A DNA stretch of 64,000 nucleotides from Rosa chinensis (taxonomy: Eukaryota; Streptophyta; Magnoliopsida; Rosales; Rosaceae). Position 1 is the stretch's first letter. Every line of letters begins with the position of its first letter. The notes beneath the pieces are model-generated. The model ran no database searches. It saw nothing but the letters and a program-made list of their open reading frames with translations, and was not told the DNA's origin. The DNA lies in assembly GCF_002994745.2 (NCBI RefSeq), contig NC_037091.1, positions 34,660,612-34,724,611 of the forward strand, read 5' to 3'. Shown here one piece after another: positions 25,545 to 37,950 of the stretch. Made by a program: the position numbers and the translations under genes.

Positions 25545-26006
25545 AGCCTCAGGAGGTGCGCCTTTTTAATACATTACTAAAACCTAGGGAATTGTGAATT
25601 TTGTGTTTCCTTTTTAGAATTAGAATTTGCTTTCGTTTTGTTCTCTTGCCCTTGGCCTTGATCGTTAAACTTTAGATTTACTGGTCTTGTTATGGGGCCG
25701 GTGTCAGTTTTGGTACATCCTTGAATGAACCAGAACTAGAACTTTGTCGTAGATATTTGAAAGGGATATACTCTCCAAACTACTCATTAAATAGCTTGTA
25801 CTTTCCATCATAGTCACAAAAGTTGGAAGATAGGGAAGCATGGTTTATAATCTGTAATCTTAGAAAAACGATTTGGAGTATCCAGCTGAGGCAACCGCAT
25901 ATGACTTGTATATTTAGTAGTAGATATTGGCAAAAATGACTTTATCGCCATTGGATTTTAGTTTGCTGACTTCTTGTTTCATTTCAGATCATTAAGGAAG
26001 TTATTC
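25545..26006 (+). other. 5' flank and possible leader of the ALY-like gene
   Basis: No coding signal. A TTTCAG acceptor at 25982-25987 precedes the ALY-like start codon by about 20 bp, so a noncoding first exon probably lies near 25560-25700. Confidence 0.4.
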
Positions 26007-26815
26007 ATGGGCCCGGTGAGGAAAACAAGGGGTGTGAATAAGAGGTTTCCTTATATCAATGAGGTTGCTTCTAGTAAATATGGAGCTGATGCTAACAAGA
26101 ACAAGCAGAATGTGAGTACTGACCCTGGCTTGTTATGAGAATGATTATTATCTGATAATGTTCTAGCGATTTTATATATCTCTGCAATCATTTCTTATTG
26201 TTATATATGAAGATTGAACCTTAATTATTAGAGTACCTTGCTTCCTTATTTTTGGTTTTCTTTGCTTCCCATTTTGTTCTTTCAATAATTTTTCCAGTGG
26301 TAGGGGGTATATTTCAATTTTCTTTAGTTATTGATGTTTTGAAGCTACTATGTTTAATTTTTAAATGTTATTAAGTATCTTATATTGCTTCACATGATGA
26401 CCATATTACGGTTTTGATATCTGGGTTATGTGTCATGGTTTTATTTATCCAGTTGTACCCTTAAAAAAACAAAAAAAAAAAAATTGGAAAACTGCACTCC
26501 TTATTGTATAATTTCTCAATTAAAACCAAATTTGAAATCATTATATCCTCTTCTTTTCTTTTTTTTACCCTGAGGCATCAACATCACATTGACATTCTAG
26601 GTTTAGAAAGTTACTATGTGATCAGTATTGTCTGTCATACGCGCGCGCGCGAACACATACATCTAGGGCTCCGAAAGTTATCAGATTGGGTATTTTCATG
26701 AAGTATTGAAAAAATTAAATTGCCAGTGTTAACTAGTTCTGGGTACGCTTTCCCTCTCTTGTTATGTGCAGAAGAGAAAGTTGTCTGACATGTTAGGGCC
26801 TCAATGGACAACTGA

Positions 26816-29219
26816 TGACAGAACCCGACCCAAGTTTCACTCCGAAACCAGGATACGAGTCTGTGGGGCCCACTTTAAGTGAGATCCTACCGAAAAATCG
26901 GCAGAACCTCCCCTAAAATAGGCTACCCAAAATTTACAAAGAACCTGGACATAACTAAACATTTACCTTCCATTCAACTATACATTCCAGTATCTACATT
27001 CTAAGTGAATAAATTACATTCAGACAGTACAAAATCCACCTTAACATCAGTACCATAACAAGTTCTCAAGTGTTAGCATTCACCAAATTAAAAGGTTATC
27101 AGAGCAGTATTACATAACTAAGCCGATATCATACAGGGTAGGTTAAGTAATAACCTACAGACAAAACGGAAGTGCCGACTCCAAAGCCCCAAGTTCCTGG
27201 ACGCGATTTCGGCTAATCTGAAATCTGGGCATTTGAAAACGAAGGGCCCAGGGGAAAACATATAAAATCCATTAGAGTGAGTGGACAAAACCGAAACAAG
27301 AATCAGAACAATTTATGGTATGCTTCCCCATTTCTCTTTTCAACAAAACAAACATGCAGCGAGACTCCATAAAAATCCAACTCAATCCTTTTTCCAGAAA
27401 CTCATTTGATGACTAGGAAGGACTGCTTCCTAGGCATCTCATGCCATCTGGAAGGGACTGCCACCCAGATGACGCATCGGTAAGGGACTGCCAACCGGAA
27501 TAGGAGGCGTTGGTTAGATGGGACTGCCAACTAGCCACAAGTAATAGACGAGACTGCCGACTAACTACCTCATGTCATCTAGAAGGGACTGCCAACCAGA
27601 TGACGCATCGGATGGGACTGCCAACCGGCTGTAGTCTGGACGGGACTGCCGACCAGACTATTACCTAGAAGGGACTGCCAACTAGGTAAGATACGCATGC
27701 GCCAAAACTAGCCTCCTTGTCAACTGCTTTCTTTTTAAATCTTTTAGTTTCCACCGAGTCACATTTTCTCAAATAATAAACCAACTGAAAACTTATTTCC
27801 ATGCTGCATGCATTATTTAAACTCACTAGTGAGTCCCGCAGCTAATCCTGCTACCTACCCGTGTCCTCCTCGCTCGAGGGCTCAGTACGTCCTGTCACAA
27901 TTGAATAGGATATAATTAACCATAATAAGGAAATACTCTCAAAATCAACTCATTCCCCTCGGAATAAGCATCCGTTATTCATAAATTGTTATAAAACTCC
28001 CACACTTCAATTTGGGATTAAATTCTCGAATACGGAAATCTCTTTACAACTCAACGCCCTCATTAAATCTTTAACCTTCACAAGGATCGCTCCGATAACT
28101 TAGCCAATTAAATTACAATTCCTTAACCATAATAAATCACCAAATTCTAATATAATATCCTTTCCAAAATTTCCAAATTCTTTCCTAGCTTTCCTTATTT
28201 CTCACTCACAATTCCATCTCTAAATTTCAACTCCTCTCTAAATTTTGTTTTCCAAAACACAATCTCCACTCCAAACTCCTCCACAAAATAGAACAATTCC
28301 ACAATAACCTTAATAGTAAATTAACAAGAGATTTACCCATAAAATTTATAATCCATAATATCCAAAATAACAATAACTACACCAAAATTTCAAAAAAACT
28401 CAAACCAAACAATCCTCAAGTTTAACACAAAACTCAAAGGTGAAATCCAATTCCGGTCAACCTATTTAGCTCAAAATTATCTCCACAACACCCCCAACAA
28501 TTCTATACCTGCAATCACAACCAAAACAAGCAGAAAAAGCCGGAATTCCAAACCCAAACTCAAGAACTCGGATGGAACTGTTCACGCTACTGTTCACGTC
28601 CCCAAACACCTTCAATTCTTCCTCCACAGCCCAAAACAAGCTGCAACAAGGTTAGGAACACGTTCAGCAACTTACCAACAACCAAAACCCAAAGAAATTC
28701 GACCGGAAACCGCCGGAAAACTGATATCGGAGCCAAACTCCGGTTTTCCCCATTTATGCAATTCTCTTCAAAACTCAAAAACTAAAGATACCCAAGGTGA
28801 AAAACTTACATATCTAGGTAAAGGAGGGAGGGAGGATCATGCCATTGTGAGGGGTGCGCACAGAAGTGGCCGGACGGCGTCGATTTTTGTGGAAGAAAGC
28901 CGGCGGCGAAAGAGAAAGAAAAAGAGAAGGGGAAGCTCGGGCTTGTCCCGTTTTTTCCAATCTGTCACTTCCTCTCTCTTCCCTAAATGGAAACCTCTTA
29001 AATAAAACCCAAGCTAAAAATAGTAACTCATATTTTAAGTCACAACTTTCTCGTAAAAATTCCGATTTAAACAAACTTCGTGTCCATGAACTCAATTTTC
29101 CGTATACTACAACATTCTCAAAGAATTTTCTTAACACAACGAACAAGGAAAAAGTCAACTCCTCGGTCAATAACGATGAAGATATAAATAGTAAAACTTT
29201 TAAGGTATGGGGCATTACA
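26816..29219. mobile_element. Solo LTR inside ALY-like exon 2
   Basis: The segment starts TGACAGAACCCGACCC and ends GGGGCATTACA, so TG...CA. Flanks are ACTGA at 26811-26815 and ACTGA at 29220-29224, a 5-bp target duplication. At 2404 bp it has no internal domain and no second LTR. Its ends resemble those of plant Ty3/gypsy chromoviruses (Tekay/Del-like); that lineage call is from memory. Long frames inside (for example 28854-29663) run on into the ALY exon and Helitron and are not genes. Confidence 0.85.
27410..27695. repeat. Minisatellite within the solo LTR
   Basis: The phrase GGGACTGCCAACC (or a one-base variant) recurs about ten times at intervals of 25-40 bp, usually with a mirrored tag such as CTAGGAAGG...CCTAGGCA around it. 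It is an internal LTR minisatellite with variable spacers. Confidence 0.75.
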
Positions 29220-29654
29220 ACTGAAGAGTTAAAGCACTTCTATGGAGGATATCGCAAGTATGGTAGAGACTGGAAGAAGGTTAATGTGTACAAATGTTAT
29301 GATACTCTTCACTTGACTAACATGTCACTCCCCATCCCTAGGGACTTGCTTATTATACAATATACTAAAGCTCAGTTGCCCCGGGTACTGTTCATCACTG
29401 TTCATTACTGTACACAAAGTGGAGTGACGCTTTTGCCTTGCTCTTTTCCCTCAATTACAGCCCGCCATCCTTCTATAACCTTCTTTCTCATTCGATTGCT
29501 GCCAAAACAATTCAGAGAGAGATCAATTATCAAGAACGATCGAGAGAGAGAGATAAATAAGGTGTGTTTCTTTGCTTTGCACGAAGAGATAGAGAGAGAG
29601 ATCGGAGGGAAATTCTCACCTCATCATCTCAGCACGAGGCTAGTTGCTCTTTAT

Positions 29655-29966
29655 CACGAGTGATTGGAGAGGTACACAGAGAAAGAAGTGGGAGAGGGAT
29701 TTGGGTTTTGATTACAGTCCCAAATTCCCAATTGTTAGTTTTTTTTTTTTTTCTTTTGAACCTTGATTTTGTTGTTTCAATTTTGAATTGTTCTCTTATT
29801 CTGATGTGGGATATGTATTGGATTTGAATTTGCAGGTTTTTATTGGGTGGTTTGTATCAAATCTTCTCAGCTTTCATCACCGACCCTAAAAACTTGGGTT
29901 CGTCATCAGCAAGGTAATTAGGTGAGCGGGTTCTGGATTTTGACCGACGATCTACCCATAAAAGGT
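29655..29966 (+). repeat. Left arm of large inverted repeat in the Helitron
   Basis: Reads TCACGAGTGATTGGAGAGGT at the outside to GACGATCTACCCATAAAA at the inside. Its inverted copy is at 30486-30796, almost identical over about 310 bp, with a 520-bp loop. Confidence 0.9.
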
Positions 29967-30383
29967 AATAATCAATCATCTGCTTTTCCCTTTTAATCTG
30001 TTCTATTGTTCTATCTTTGATTCTTTGATGCTTCGGTTGGACAGAAAGTGAGAAAGAGAGAAAAGTCAGCTTCTTCGTCGCTAGACTGGTCTGAGGCAGA
30101 CAAAGAATAGGGGGCCACCTAAAAACTTGGGTTCGTCATCAAATCTCTTCTCAGTTTCATCACCAACCTTAAAAACTTGGGTTCGTGATCAGCATTTGTC
30201 ATTATTCATAACCCACCCTCCCTTCAAATAAAGACAAAAAGAATGTCTTTGTACATGTCTGCCATAGAACAAGTTGTCATTTCTTCTTGATATGTTGTAT
30301 ACCTTATTGACACTTATCTTGAAGTTCCTTTGACAATTAATATTGTCATTTTTACCTGCCTGTGAAGTTCATTGCTCTTTTAG

Positions 30384-30462
30384 GCTGTATCAGACGATCG
30401 AGTTCAATGTGTAGAACCACTGAATACATGGCTCCTGAAATTCTGCTGTCTAAAGGCCAGAA
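30384..30462 (+). pseudogene. Captured AGC-type protein kinase exon fragment
   Basis: In the loop between the inverted arms the frame reads RRSSSMCRTTEYMAPEILLS then KG. This resembles the activation segment and APE motif of S6K-like AGC kinases, where the usual sequence has MCGT; here Gly is Arg. A TTTTAG acceptor-like site precedes it. Nothing else of a kinase is visible, so it is a captured remnant. Confidence 0.6.
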
Positions 30463-30485
30463 AAACCCGTGCTCGCCAATCCTTA

Positions 30486-30796
30486 TTTTATGGGTAGATC
30501 GTCGGTCAAAATCCAGAACCCGCTCACCTAATTACCTTGCTGATGACGAACCCAAGTTTTTAGGGTCGGTGATGAAAGCTGAGAAGATTTGATACAAACC
30601 ACCCAATAAAAACCTGCAAATTCAAATCCAATACATATCCCACATCAGAATAAGAGAACAATTCAAAATTGAAACAACAAAATCAAGGTTCAAAAGAAAA
30701 AAAAAACTAACAATTGGGAATTTGGGACTGTAATCAAAACCCAAATCCCTCTCCCACTTCTTTCTCTGTGTACCTCTCCGATCACTCGTGATAAAG
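30486..30796 (-). repeat. Right arm of large inverted repeat in the Helitron
   Basis: Inverted copy of 29655-29966. The arms differ by only a few bases plus poly-A/T length, so the duplication is young or kept alike by conversion. Confidence 0.9.
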
Positions 30797-31840
30797 ACGA
30801 ACAATCTCCTAACCACATTCCTATGATGCTTGCCAATCCTTATTTTGTGACTATTGAAACTAAAAACACAAAATAAGTGAGTATAGCTTTTATGCTTCAT
30901 TAAACATTGACATTCATTAACTATTCCCGCAGCAAAGCGCGGGTAGATTTTCCTTCTCTCAAAAAAATCATTTGAGACAAGGAAAAAATAAACCCGCAGC
31001 ATCGCGCGGGGGCTTTTTCTAGTTTAGTTATATTTGTGTTTTAGGTTGCTTTGGTAGTACGTCACCGATCTGAGGCCCTTTACACTATGAATAGGGTATG
31101 TGTGCTATACAGTGTAACATTATCTTAATCATATGCATCATACTTTATATCTGAATATTTTCAATTGTCCTGGTATTTTATTCTTTCACCCTCTGACGTG
31201 AGGCTTTGCAGTTCTATGAACAGTGTACGGTTTGCCTTTACTTCTCAAGTTCTGATGTTTCCATATTGCTAGAAGTCCACCAATTGCTTGTTGGTTCTCT
31301 GAAAACTCGGTTACTTTAAAACTGTACAAGTTGCTACAAGTCCACCAATTGGTTGTAGGTTGTTGAGAAAACTGTAATGGTATACTCCAGTATTTTTTTC
31401 GACAAAGATTGTATACTCAAGTTTTCTTTTGTTTTATTTATTTATTTATTTTAGCTTTTCACGTTAATATGAAAATATAAAAGAGGACTTCTATCAGCAT
31501 ACCTTAAAACACATCACGTTTGTTGATTACAATTTTTACCAACTTAGATTATTCCACCATTTTTTATGTTTCTTTTATCCGAGATGAAAAACATATGTCT
31601 ATGCTTTTCCTGTTAAATATTTTTTTCTTGATGATAATCCCTTTTCTTGCTTTTGGGGACTCATGAATTTATTATTTGCAGGCGTACTTATCTCTTCCCG
31701 AGGGCACTGCTTCTGTGATTGGCCTAACAGCAATGATGTGTGACTATTACTCTATCGGTTCACTCGTTTGATTTTGTAGTTCTGTCTCCCATTGACTGAG
31801 GGGTGGCTTCTTTGCTGTCAATAGTTAGTACAAACTCTAA

Positions 31841-32042
31841 GGCCATGTTTGTTTCCCGGAAAATTGGCATTGGGAAAGGAAACACTTTCCTTTCCTGTGT
31901 TTGGGACAGCCATTGGAAGGGAAAGTGTTTCCCAAATGAAGGGAAAAAGTGGAGGAAATTCATTCCCTCCCCTCCCCTCCGGATTCACTTTCCCATGAGA
32001 AAGGAAATTGATTCCTTTCCTTTCCACCAACTAAACATAGCC
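31841..32042. mobile_element. Tourist-like (PIF/Harbinger) MITE in ALY-like intron 4
   Basis: Ends are GGCCATGTTTGTTT and the inverted AACTAAACATAGCC. The duplicated target is TAA at 31838-31840 and 32043-32045. At 202 bp, with GGAAAG/CTTTCC-rich inverted arms, it has the form of Tourist MITEs. Confidence 0.8.
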
Positions 32043-32818
32043 TAAGGACAATTGGAACCTGGCATTAATATTGCTAAAATAAAACAGTAATGCAGTTCCT
32101 TTCTAAGGAATTTCAGTGGCTTGCTACGTTCATTAGGAACTGAATCTTTTGCAACTTTCTAGTTACTGCTTTATGCAAGGTTATCTGTACTTTTTCTTTT
32201 TGGTTATTGTCATGTCATGCAATATAAAATGTTGAGTTTTTTATTCATTTATATTGAGTGTAAGTGTGTGTGCGTATCATGTTTATCAATTTTAATAAGG
32301 GAAGTTATCAATGACTGTAATAATGATCTAGACTCTTCTGTCTATAGCTCCCAAAAAAAAAAAAAAATCCTTTCTCTTGATATCATCAGTTGGGCTAATG
32401 TATCAGGCAGGAAAGAAGTGACAGTGAACAAGAAAGCATTGACGATGCAGGAACCTCCAGAAAGCCTCGAAAGCTTGCAAGGGCGAAATTACGGAATGAC
32501 GCCTCAAAAGGATTGGATGGACATATTCCAGATATTTCTCAGTCCCGTTCAATTGCATCAGATGGCTGCTTGTCACTGTTGAAAAATAGGCGCACTGGTG
32601 GTAGGCTTGTAAATGGACCGGGTTCGGATCGGATCGACCTAAATCTAAATCCATTTACTAAAAAAAAAAAATCGATCCAAACCCGCTCCGTTAACCCGGA
32701 GGATCATTGATACCTTGATCTAAATTCGTATCCGTCGGATTAACGGATAGCCGATCCGCTAATCTGATCCGTTTATAATTTCAAATATTTTTAAATTTTA
32801 AATAGTAATATTAAATTT

Positions 32819-34144
32819 TGTGAGGGTGAATTTGTGACTTTGACTTTTTGCAGCAAGACCCTCCTAGTTGTGCGAGACTAGGCCCAAAGTCGTTCAATGG
32901 TTGTCCCAAGAACAACTTCGTTGTGACCTGTTAAATGTAACAGCAGCTACTTGGCTTGACGATAACAGCAGCTACTTGGCTTGACGATAACAGCAGCTAC
33001 TTGGCCTGATGATAACAGCAGCTACTTGGCAGCGATTTAGACTTGAGCTCATAAGAACAGGGCTTATAGGCAGGAAAGGTGTGGGAGCTAGATGCATGAG
33101 AGTTTAGCAGAGAGAGAGAGAGAGTTCCGGCAACAACATGATTCTGGGTTTTGGGTTGAGGTTGTTTGAATATTGATGGTTAGATTATCAGAGATGAAGC
33201 TTGATCTCTTGCTTGATGTTTTTTGGGTGTTGTGGCTTGGTTTTCTATGGCAACAAACCCGCCCTTTATAGCGGCGATCGAGAGGAAGGGTTTGCACCAA
33301 GAACCAGAGGCTTTGAAAGGGTATTCTTGATTTTGATGGGATCATTCTAAGACCTTCAGCTCTTGTTTTCCCTATGAAATCAAAAGAGTGAAAACCTGCT
33401 TTGGTCATGTGGGTAAAGACTGGTGGTGCAGGTACAGGGAGGCGATGGAAATCCCAGATTTCATGCTGCCGTGATTTCTGAGAGGCCATAATCCCTTGAT
33501 TTGTGCTATTGTAAACTGTGATTGCAAACATCTAAGTTTTATCGGAAATTGGGGCAGGATTTTGGAGGATGAGAGTTGAGAGACTTTTGTATAGACTTGG
33601 GGTTCTTACCCGAAAAAGGACGGAGTAGTGATCCCAGCAGCAACTCGATGGAACGACATTCCTGATTTGGAGAAGACGACTCCAACGTCCTTCTCGGGCT
33701 ATGGGTTCTAATGTTGTGGTCTTTGGGTAAGGAATGGCTTTAGTGGGCTCTAAGTCTTGTTGGGCTTGTTTTTCATCTCTCTGCTAGCCCATATTAAGAT
33801 ATTGGCCCTCGAAGCGTGAATTTTGGTTCCCAAGTCCAAAATTACCGATGGGCCTTATCATAATGATGGGCCTCGCATGATCCGTTACCTTCCACACCAT
33901 ATCCCACCATATGAGCCCCAAACGTAGCTTGGGCCTACGTGTATCGCGTGATAAATAAGCATGTTGGTCGATTTAGAAATCCCCTGTCAATCGTTTGAAT
34001 GTTTAGGCATCTCGTATCGCTTGTTGAATAAAGAATTCTCTCACCGAAGAATGGGCTTGCTTGAAGACCCAATGAGGTTGATGACTCGTTCCTTTTGCCT
34101 GTCACTTAGTCAAATTCGAACTTGTGGAAATTTGGGTATCAACA
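32819..34144 (-). repeat. LTR (downstream in the element's own orientation)
   Basis: 1326 bp. Contains four copies of CAGCAGCTACTTGGCTTGAC-type 25-bp units (about 32940-33035), against three in the partner LTR. An open frame of 147 codons (33088-33531, minus) recurs in both LTRs and is probably fortuitous. Confidence 0.93.
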
Positions 34145-35685
34145 TTAGCCCCCTTGATTTTGTAGCTCGTGTGACCATGTTACGGGCTACATAATCAAAA
34201 TTTGGAGACTTACCGAGTGATTATACATAACCTCCTCTCTCTCTTTTTTTTTTTTTTTTTGAGTTGAGTTGGCCTGTGTATCTCATTGATAGAATCCACG
34301 ACTTATTAGGCTTTCCACGTGGCAACAGACCTTCACCGTCATTGGACTCCTAGTTAGAAGAGAAGAATCCTACTTTTCAGCTGCTTTTTCTTCTAGGAAA
34401 ACAGCATTGGCGTGTAGAGTCGTTTCCGTTTCTCCTCGTTTTCTCCCATATTTCGATTTGCACGAGACGCTTTCCTCGAAGAGTCGGACCCTCGATCGAA
34501 GGAAAGAACTTTATCTCCTTTTAAACATATTTGGCTTGAGAGCCTCCGTTCCTGCTCCTTTACTCTCTCAAGAAACAGAGCGGGCGCACCGAACTCGTTA
34601 CGTAGCCAATTTGCGATTCTCCTCTACGCTTGGTAAGCCTAACAGATTGCATCCTCTTTTGCTCGGCCATCTCCATCCTATGCTATCTTTGTCTCTTTTC
34701 TTCTCTCTTCTCTACTTCCTCCTTTTGTTTCAAAACCCACCGTTGCTGTAATCTCATATTTGGCCAATGCGATATCAGGTTGCAAATGCGATTGCCTATT
34801 GCTGGTGTGATATTGTTGATTCGCTGCCGTGATCGATTCGTTGCATGTTCTATTCTGGTGTTATCAATTCTGCTATCGCGATGGCTTGTGGCTTTGGCTA
34901 TATTAATCTGCTGTTGTGATTGATCTGCTGTCGGGATCATATTGTGCTTGATCTGTCACCGCGTGTTCTGAAGGGCACGCAATCTGTAAGTATTTCTTCC
35001 TATTCCACATCCTGATTTGCTTATATACTTTTTTCTTCTTGGCTTGGCTTTGGCTGCATGCACTCAGTAATTTATTATTATCATTTTTTTATTGGTTCTC
35101 TTCCTGATGTAATGATAGATTGTTTCAGCATGAGTGGCTTGATCTTTTGCTTTATGCGTGGAGGTTTTTTTTTTATTGCTGTGATTGCCTTTAAACATGA
35201 TGGGGCTTGTTGTTAGTTTGCCTGGTTCATCATGTAAAACGTGCTTATTATCTTGGTTGGGGCTATGTGGATTCAATAGTTTTAACTTTAGCTTAGCCCT
35301 TCGCTTGGTGTGTGATTATGAATTGGCTGAGCATGGAGTGGCGTGGATTGTTGTTGTTGTTGTTGTTTTTTTTTTTTTTTGCATTATGCGCATTATGCGT
35401 GGAGTCTTACTGCTGTGGTTGCAATGGAGTATGATGTAGCCTGGTATCGCATAGTTTAGTTTATCACATAAATTGCGCCTGTTAGCTTGGATTGAATGCG
35501 TTGGCTTTGTGTCTTTCATTCATTTTTTTTTTTTGCTTGGCCTCTTACTTAACATGTAATAGTTAGTTGATTCAAAGTCGATTGTTTGTGAATAGCGTGC
35601 TGTGATTCAATGGCTTGGCCTTTCTTTCTTTTGTTAAGAAATACCTCATTGTATGTGCAGATCCCTGTATCTTTCTAGTCGCATC
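34145..35685 (+). other. Promoter and leader of the antisense PMD gene
   Basis: A G-box-containing CCACGTGG lies at about 34316. A leader-like exon may end near 34632 (CTTG|GTAAGC). A T-rich intron then runs to the acceptor TGTGCAG at 35654-35660, 25 bp before the PMD start codon. There is no coding signal in between. Confidence 0.5.
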
Positions 35686-37913
35686 ATGGCTCCTGAGGTG
35701 TGTAGTTTAGTTGATCACCATTTCGTGCTTGAGGATGGTCTTAAGAAGGAGTTTAGAGGCAATTATGAAACTTCCAGAGATGTCAGTCTTGAGCAGATTT
35801 CAAGGCTACTGATTGAGAGGGGGGATTATCCGGCAGTTCCCATAAACTTTGAGTATCCCTGTGGTTTAGTTACGGGATGGCCACAATGGGTTGACCATGA
35901 ACTAAAAGATGAGGCCACGAGAATCAGACTTTCAGAGGCTGCTGTTCTTTCTTCCGTATTCATCTCTGCCCGTTGTGATATCAACAGGGATGTGGAGTCT
36001 CTTCGTCATGTAGTTCGAAGATGGAATCCTCACACGCATACCTTTGTTTGCGAGTGGGGAGAGTTTACCCCTACCTTGGAGGATGTCTTGAACATTATGA
36101 GGCTTCCCATTACTGGTTCAGTCAATCCTCTTGGCTTTGATTTTGACTCAGAGAAGTTGCAGGTTCTTGTAGAAGGGGCCTCCAGTGTCAAAGGAAGTAA
36201 GCGCCGTTTCTCGAATTGGGTGAAGCATTTTTGGGGTGTTACCGAAAATGGGGTATTTGTCCCAGGTAAAGGCTTTGATTCTGGTTACTGTCTGGAAGCG
36301 ATGTTATCCCTGTGGCTGACGAAATTTGTCTTCATTGAGTTCTCTTATGAGTATGTTGAAGAGCTCCTGTTTCCCCTGGCAATTGCAATAGCAGCCGGCA
36401 GTAGGTTTCCTTTGGGGCCAATGTTCCTTGGTCACGTTTATCGTCTGCTTGACCATATTGTTGTTGACGAGTTGGAGAGCGTTGGTCGGTGTGGAGTCAC
36501 TACATTGGTTTCTACCACCTTTCTGCAAGTATTTATCTGGGAACGGTTCAAAGGATTAAAGATGGAGCCCCTGACCATGAGTCTTTCTTTGGAATTGTAC
36601 AATAACGACAAGGAAGGCAGCAAGCAAGCACAGACTGAATATTTGCCGCCGGTACTCCCTCTGCTGTGTCGTTGGTTCAAAAGGAGACAAGATAAGACTG
36701 TGTTTGCTCCGAGCATGTTAGATGATGTAAATAATTTCATCTGGCAACCCTATCTCCAGCCTTCTGAGTTTGAGACCTTTTCGTTTTCTGGTAGAGAAGA
36801 GCAGTGTGCTACAGCTCTCGGTCGGGTTGAGCTATACATGACTGTTTGCCCAAATTTTATCCCATCCATCAGTGAGGATAAGGAAGACTTGGATATCTTC
36901 CCTGTTGTTTATTCTCCTGACAGAGTGATGCGGCAACTTGGTTGCCTTCAGGACGTTCCCTCACCTCCACCTCGCTCTCTTAACTCTAAGATCACAAGCT
37001 TTTCTCATATGGAGCGTAGATGTGTACTTGACTTTTCTGGCAGAATTGCGGACTTCCCATCTCAGTTGCCAGGGAATGCCGCGAATGCTAACGCCTCCCC
37101 TGCTTATAGTTGTTATTGGAGGGGAGTGTTGTGCAGGTTCAGGCTTTTTTTTGGAAGCCGGCGGTCCTCAGCTACAGTTAGGACCTATTACCAGCAGTAG
37201 GTTGGCTAGCCCCAAGGCTGTACTGACTTATGCCGAAAAGCATAACCTCACGTATACCGAAGTGTACAGCGATGGCACTAGAAAGGTTGTCGGCTATTTA
37301 AAGGGTTCTGAAGCTAAGAGGGTGAAGGGAGAGGAAAAGAAGTGCGATAAGAAGATAGGTGATAAAGGTGATACGAGGGAGCACAACACTCAGAAGCCTG
37401 TTCGGCGTTTCAAGCCCAAGGTGGATTTTGACAAGTTTATGCATACGACCCAACACGGAGTCAAACTGATGATCCCCCCAAGCGTGCCGCTTCAAAAGAA
37501 CAAGGAGGTCAAGAAGAAAAGATCTTCAACACCCCGAGCAGGTGGTACTTCCCATACAAAGCAAGCAAATGCTACCAATTTCGAAGTGAAGAAAAGGGTA
37601 AAGAGGGAGGCTGGTGCAGATTTTGATGTCCCTCTTCGTCGAAGCAACCGTGTGAAATCCAAGAGTTCTCCTTCGCCTCGTGGTCCTCCAGCTTATCTTG
37701 AGTTATCTGATTCTGATCACGGAGAGGGTTCTCAAGGGGGTCCAACTGATTCTTCTAAAGAAGATCATACTAATCCTTCAAAAGGGGCATCTGATCATCT
37801 GCCTGAAGTGCCTCCCATGATTAGCCAAGATAGTGACAATCAGGTTGTTTCTTTTTCTTCCTTTCCCTCTCTTTTTTTTTGTAACGACTTCTCCCTCATT
37901 ATCATTATATCTA

Positions 37914-37950
<37 letters not shown>

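Larger units (their letters stand above)
29346..31022 (+). mobile_element. Helitron with fold-back interior in ALY-like intron 2
   Basis: The 3' end has the Helitron signature: a hairpin CCCGC-AGCATCGC-GCGGG (about 30992-31009), a short spacer and CTAG at 31019-31022, followed by T. A near-copy of the hairpin (CCCGCAGCAAAGCGCGGG) sits about 67 bp upstream. The 5' end is not certain; I place it near 29346, where an AT-rich TTATTATACAATATACTAAA occurs. No Rep/helicase is encoded, so it is non-autonomous. Its interior is dominated by two inverted copies of a ~310-bp sequence. Confidence 0.7.

Noticed and set aside
28854..29663. 269-codon plus-strand frame
   Set aside because: It runs across the end of the solo LTR, an ALY exon in another frame and the start of the Helitron. 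Composition and boundaries do not fit a gene.
30622..31002. 126-codon minus-strand frame in the Helitron
   Set aside because: It is the inverted arm read antisense plus the terminal hairpin region; the same residues occur in the other arm's frame at 29564-29827.
33088..33531. 147-codon minus-strand frame, repeated at 43245-43688
   Set aside because: It is present twice only because it lies in the LTRs; no domain is recognised and it covers the LTR TATA box.
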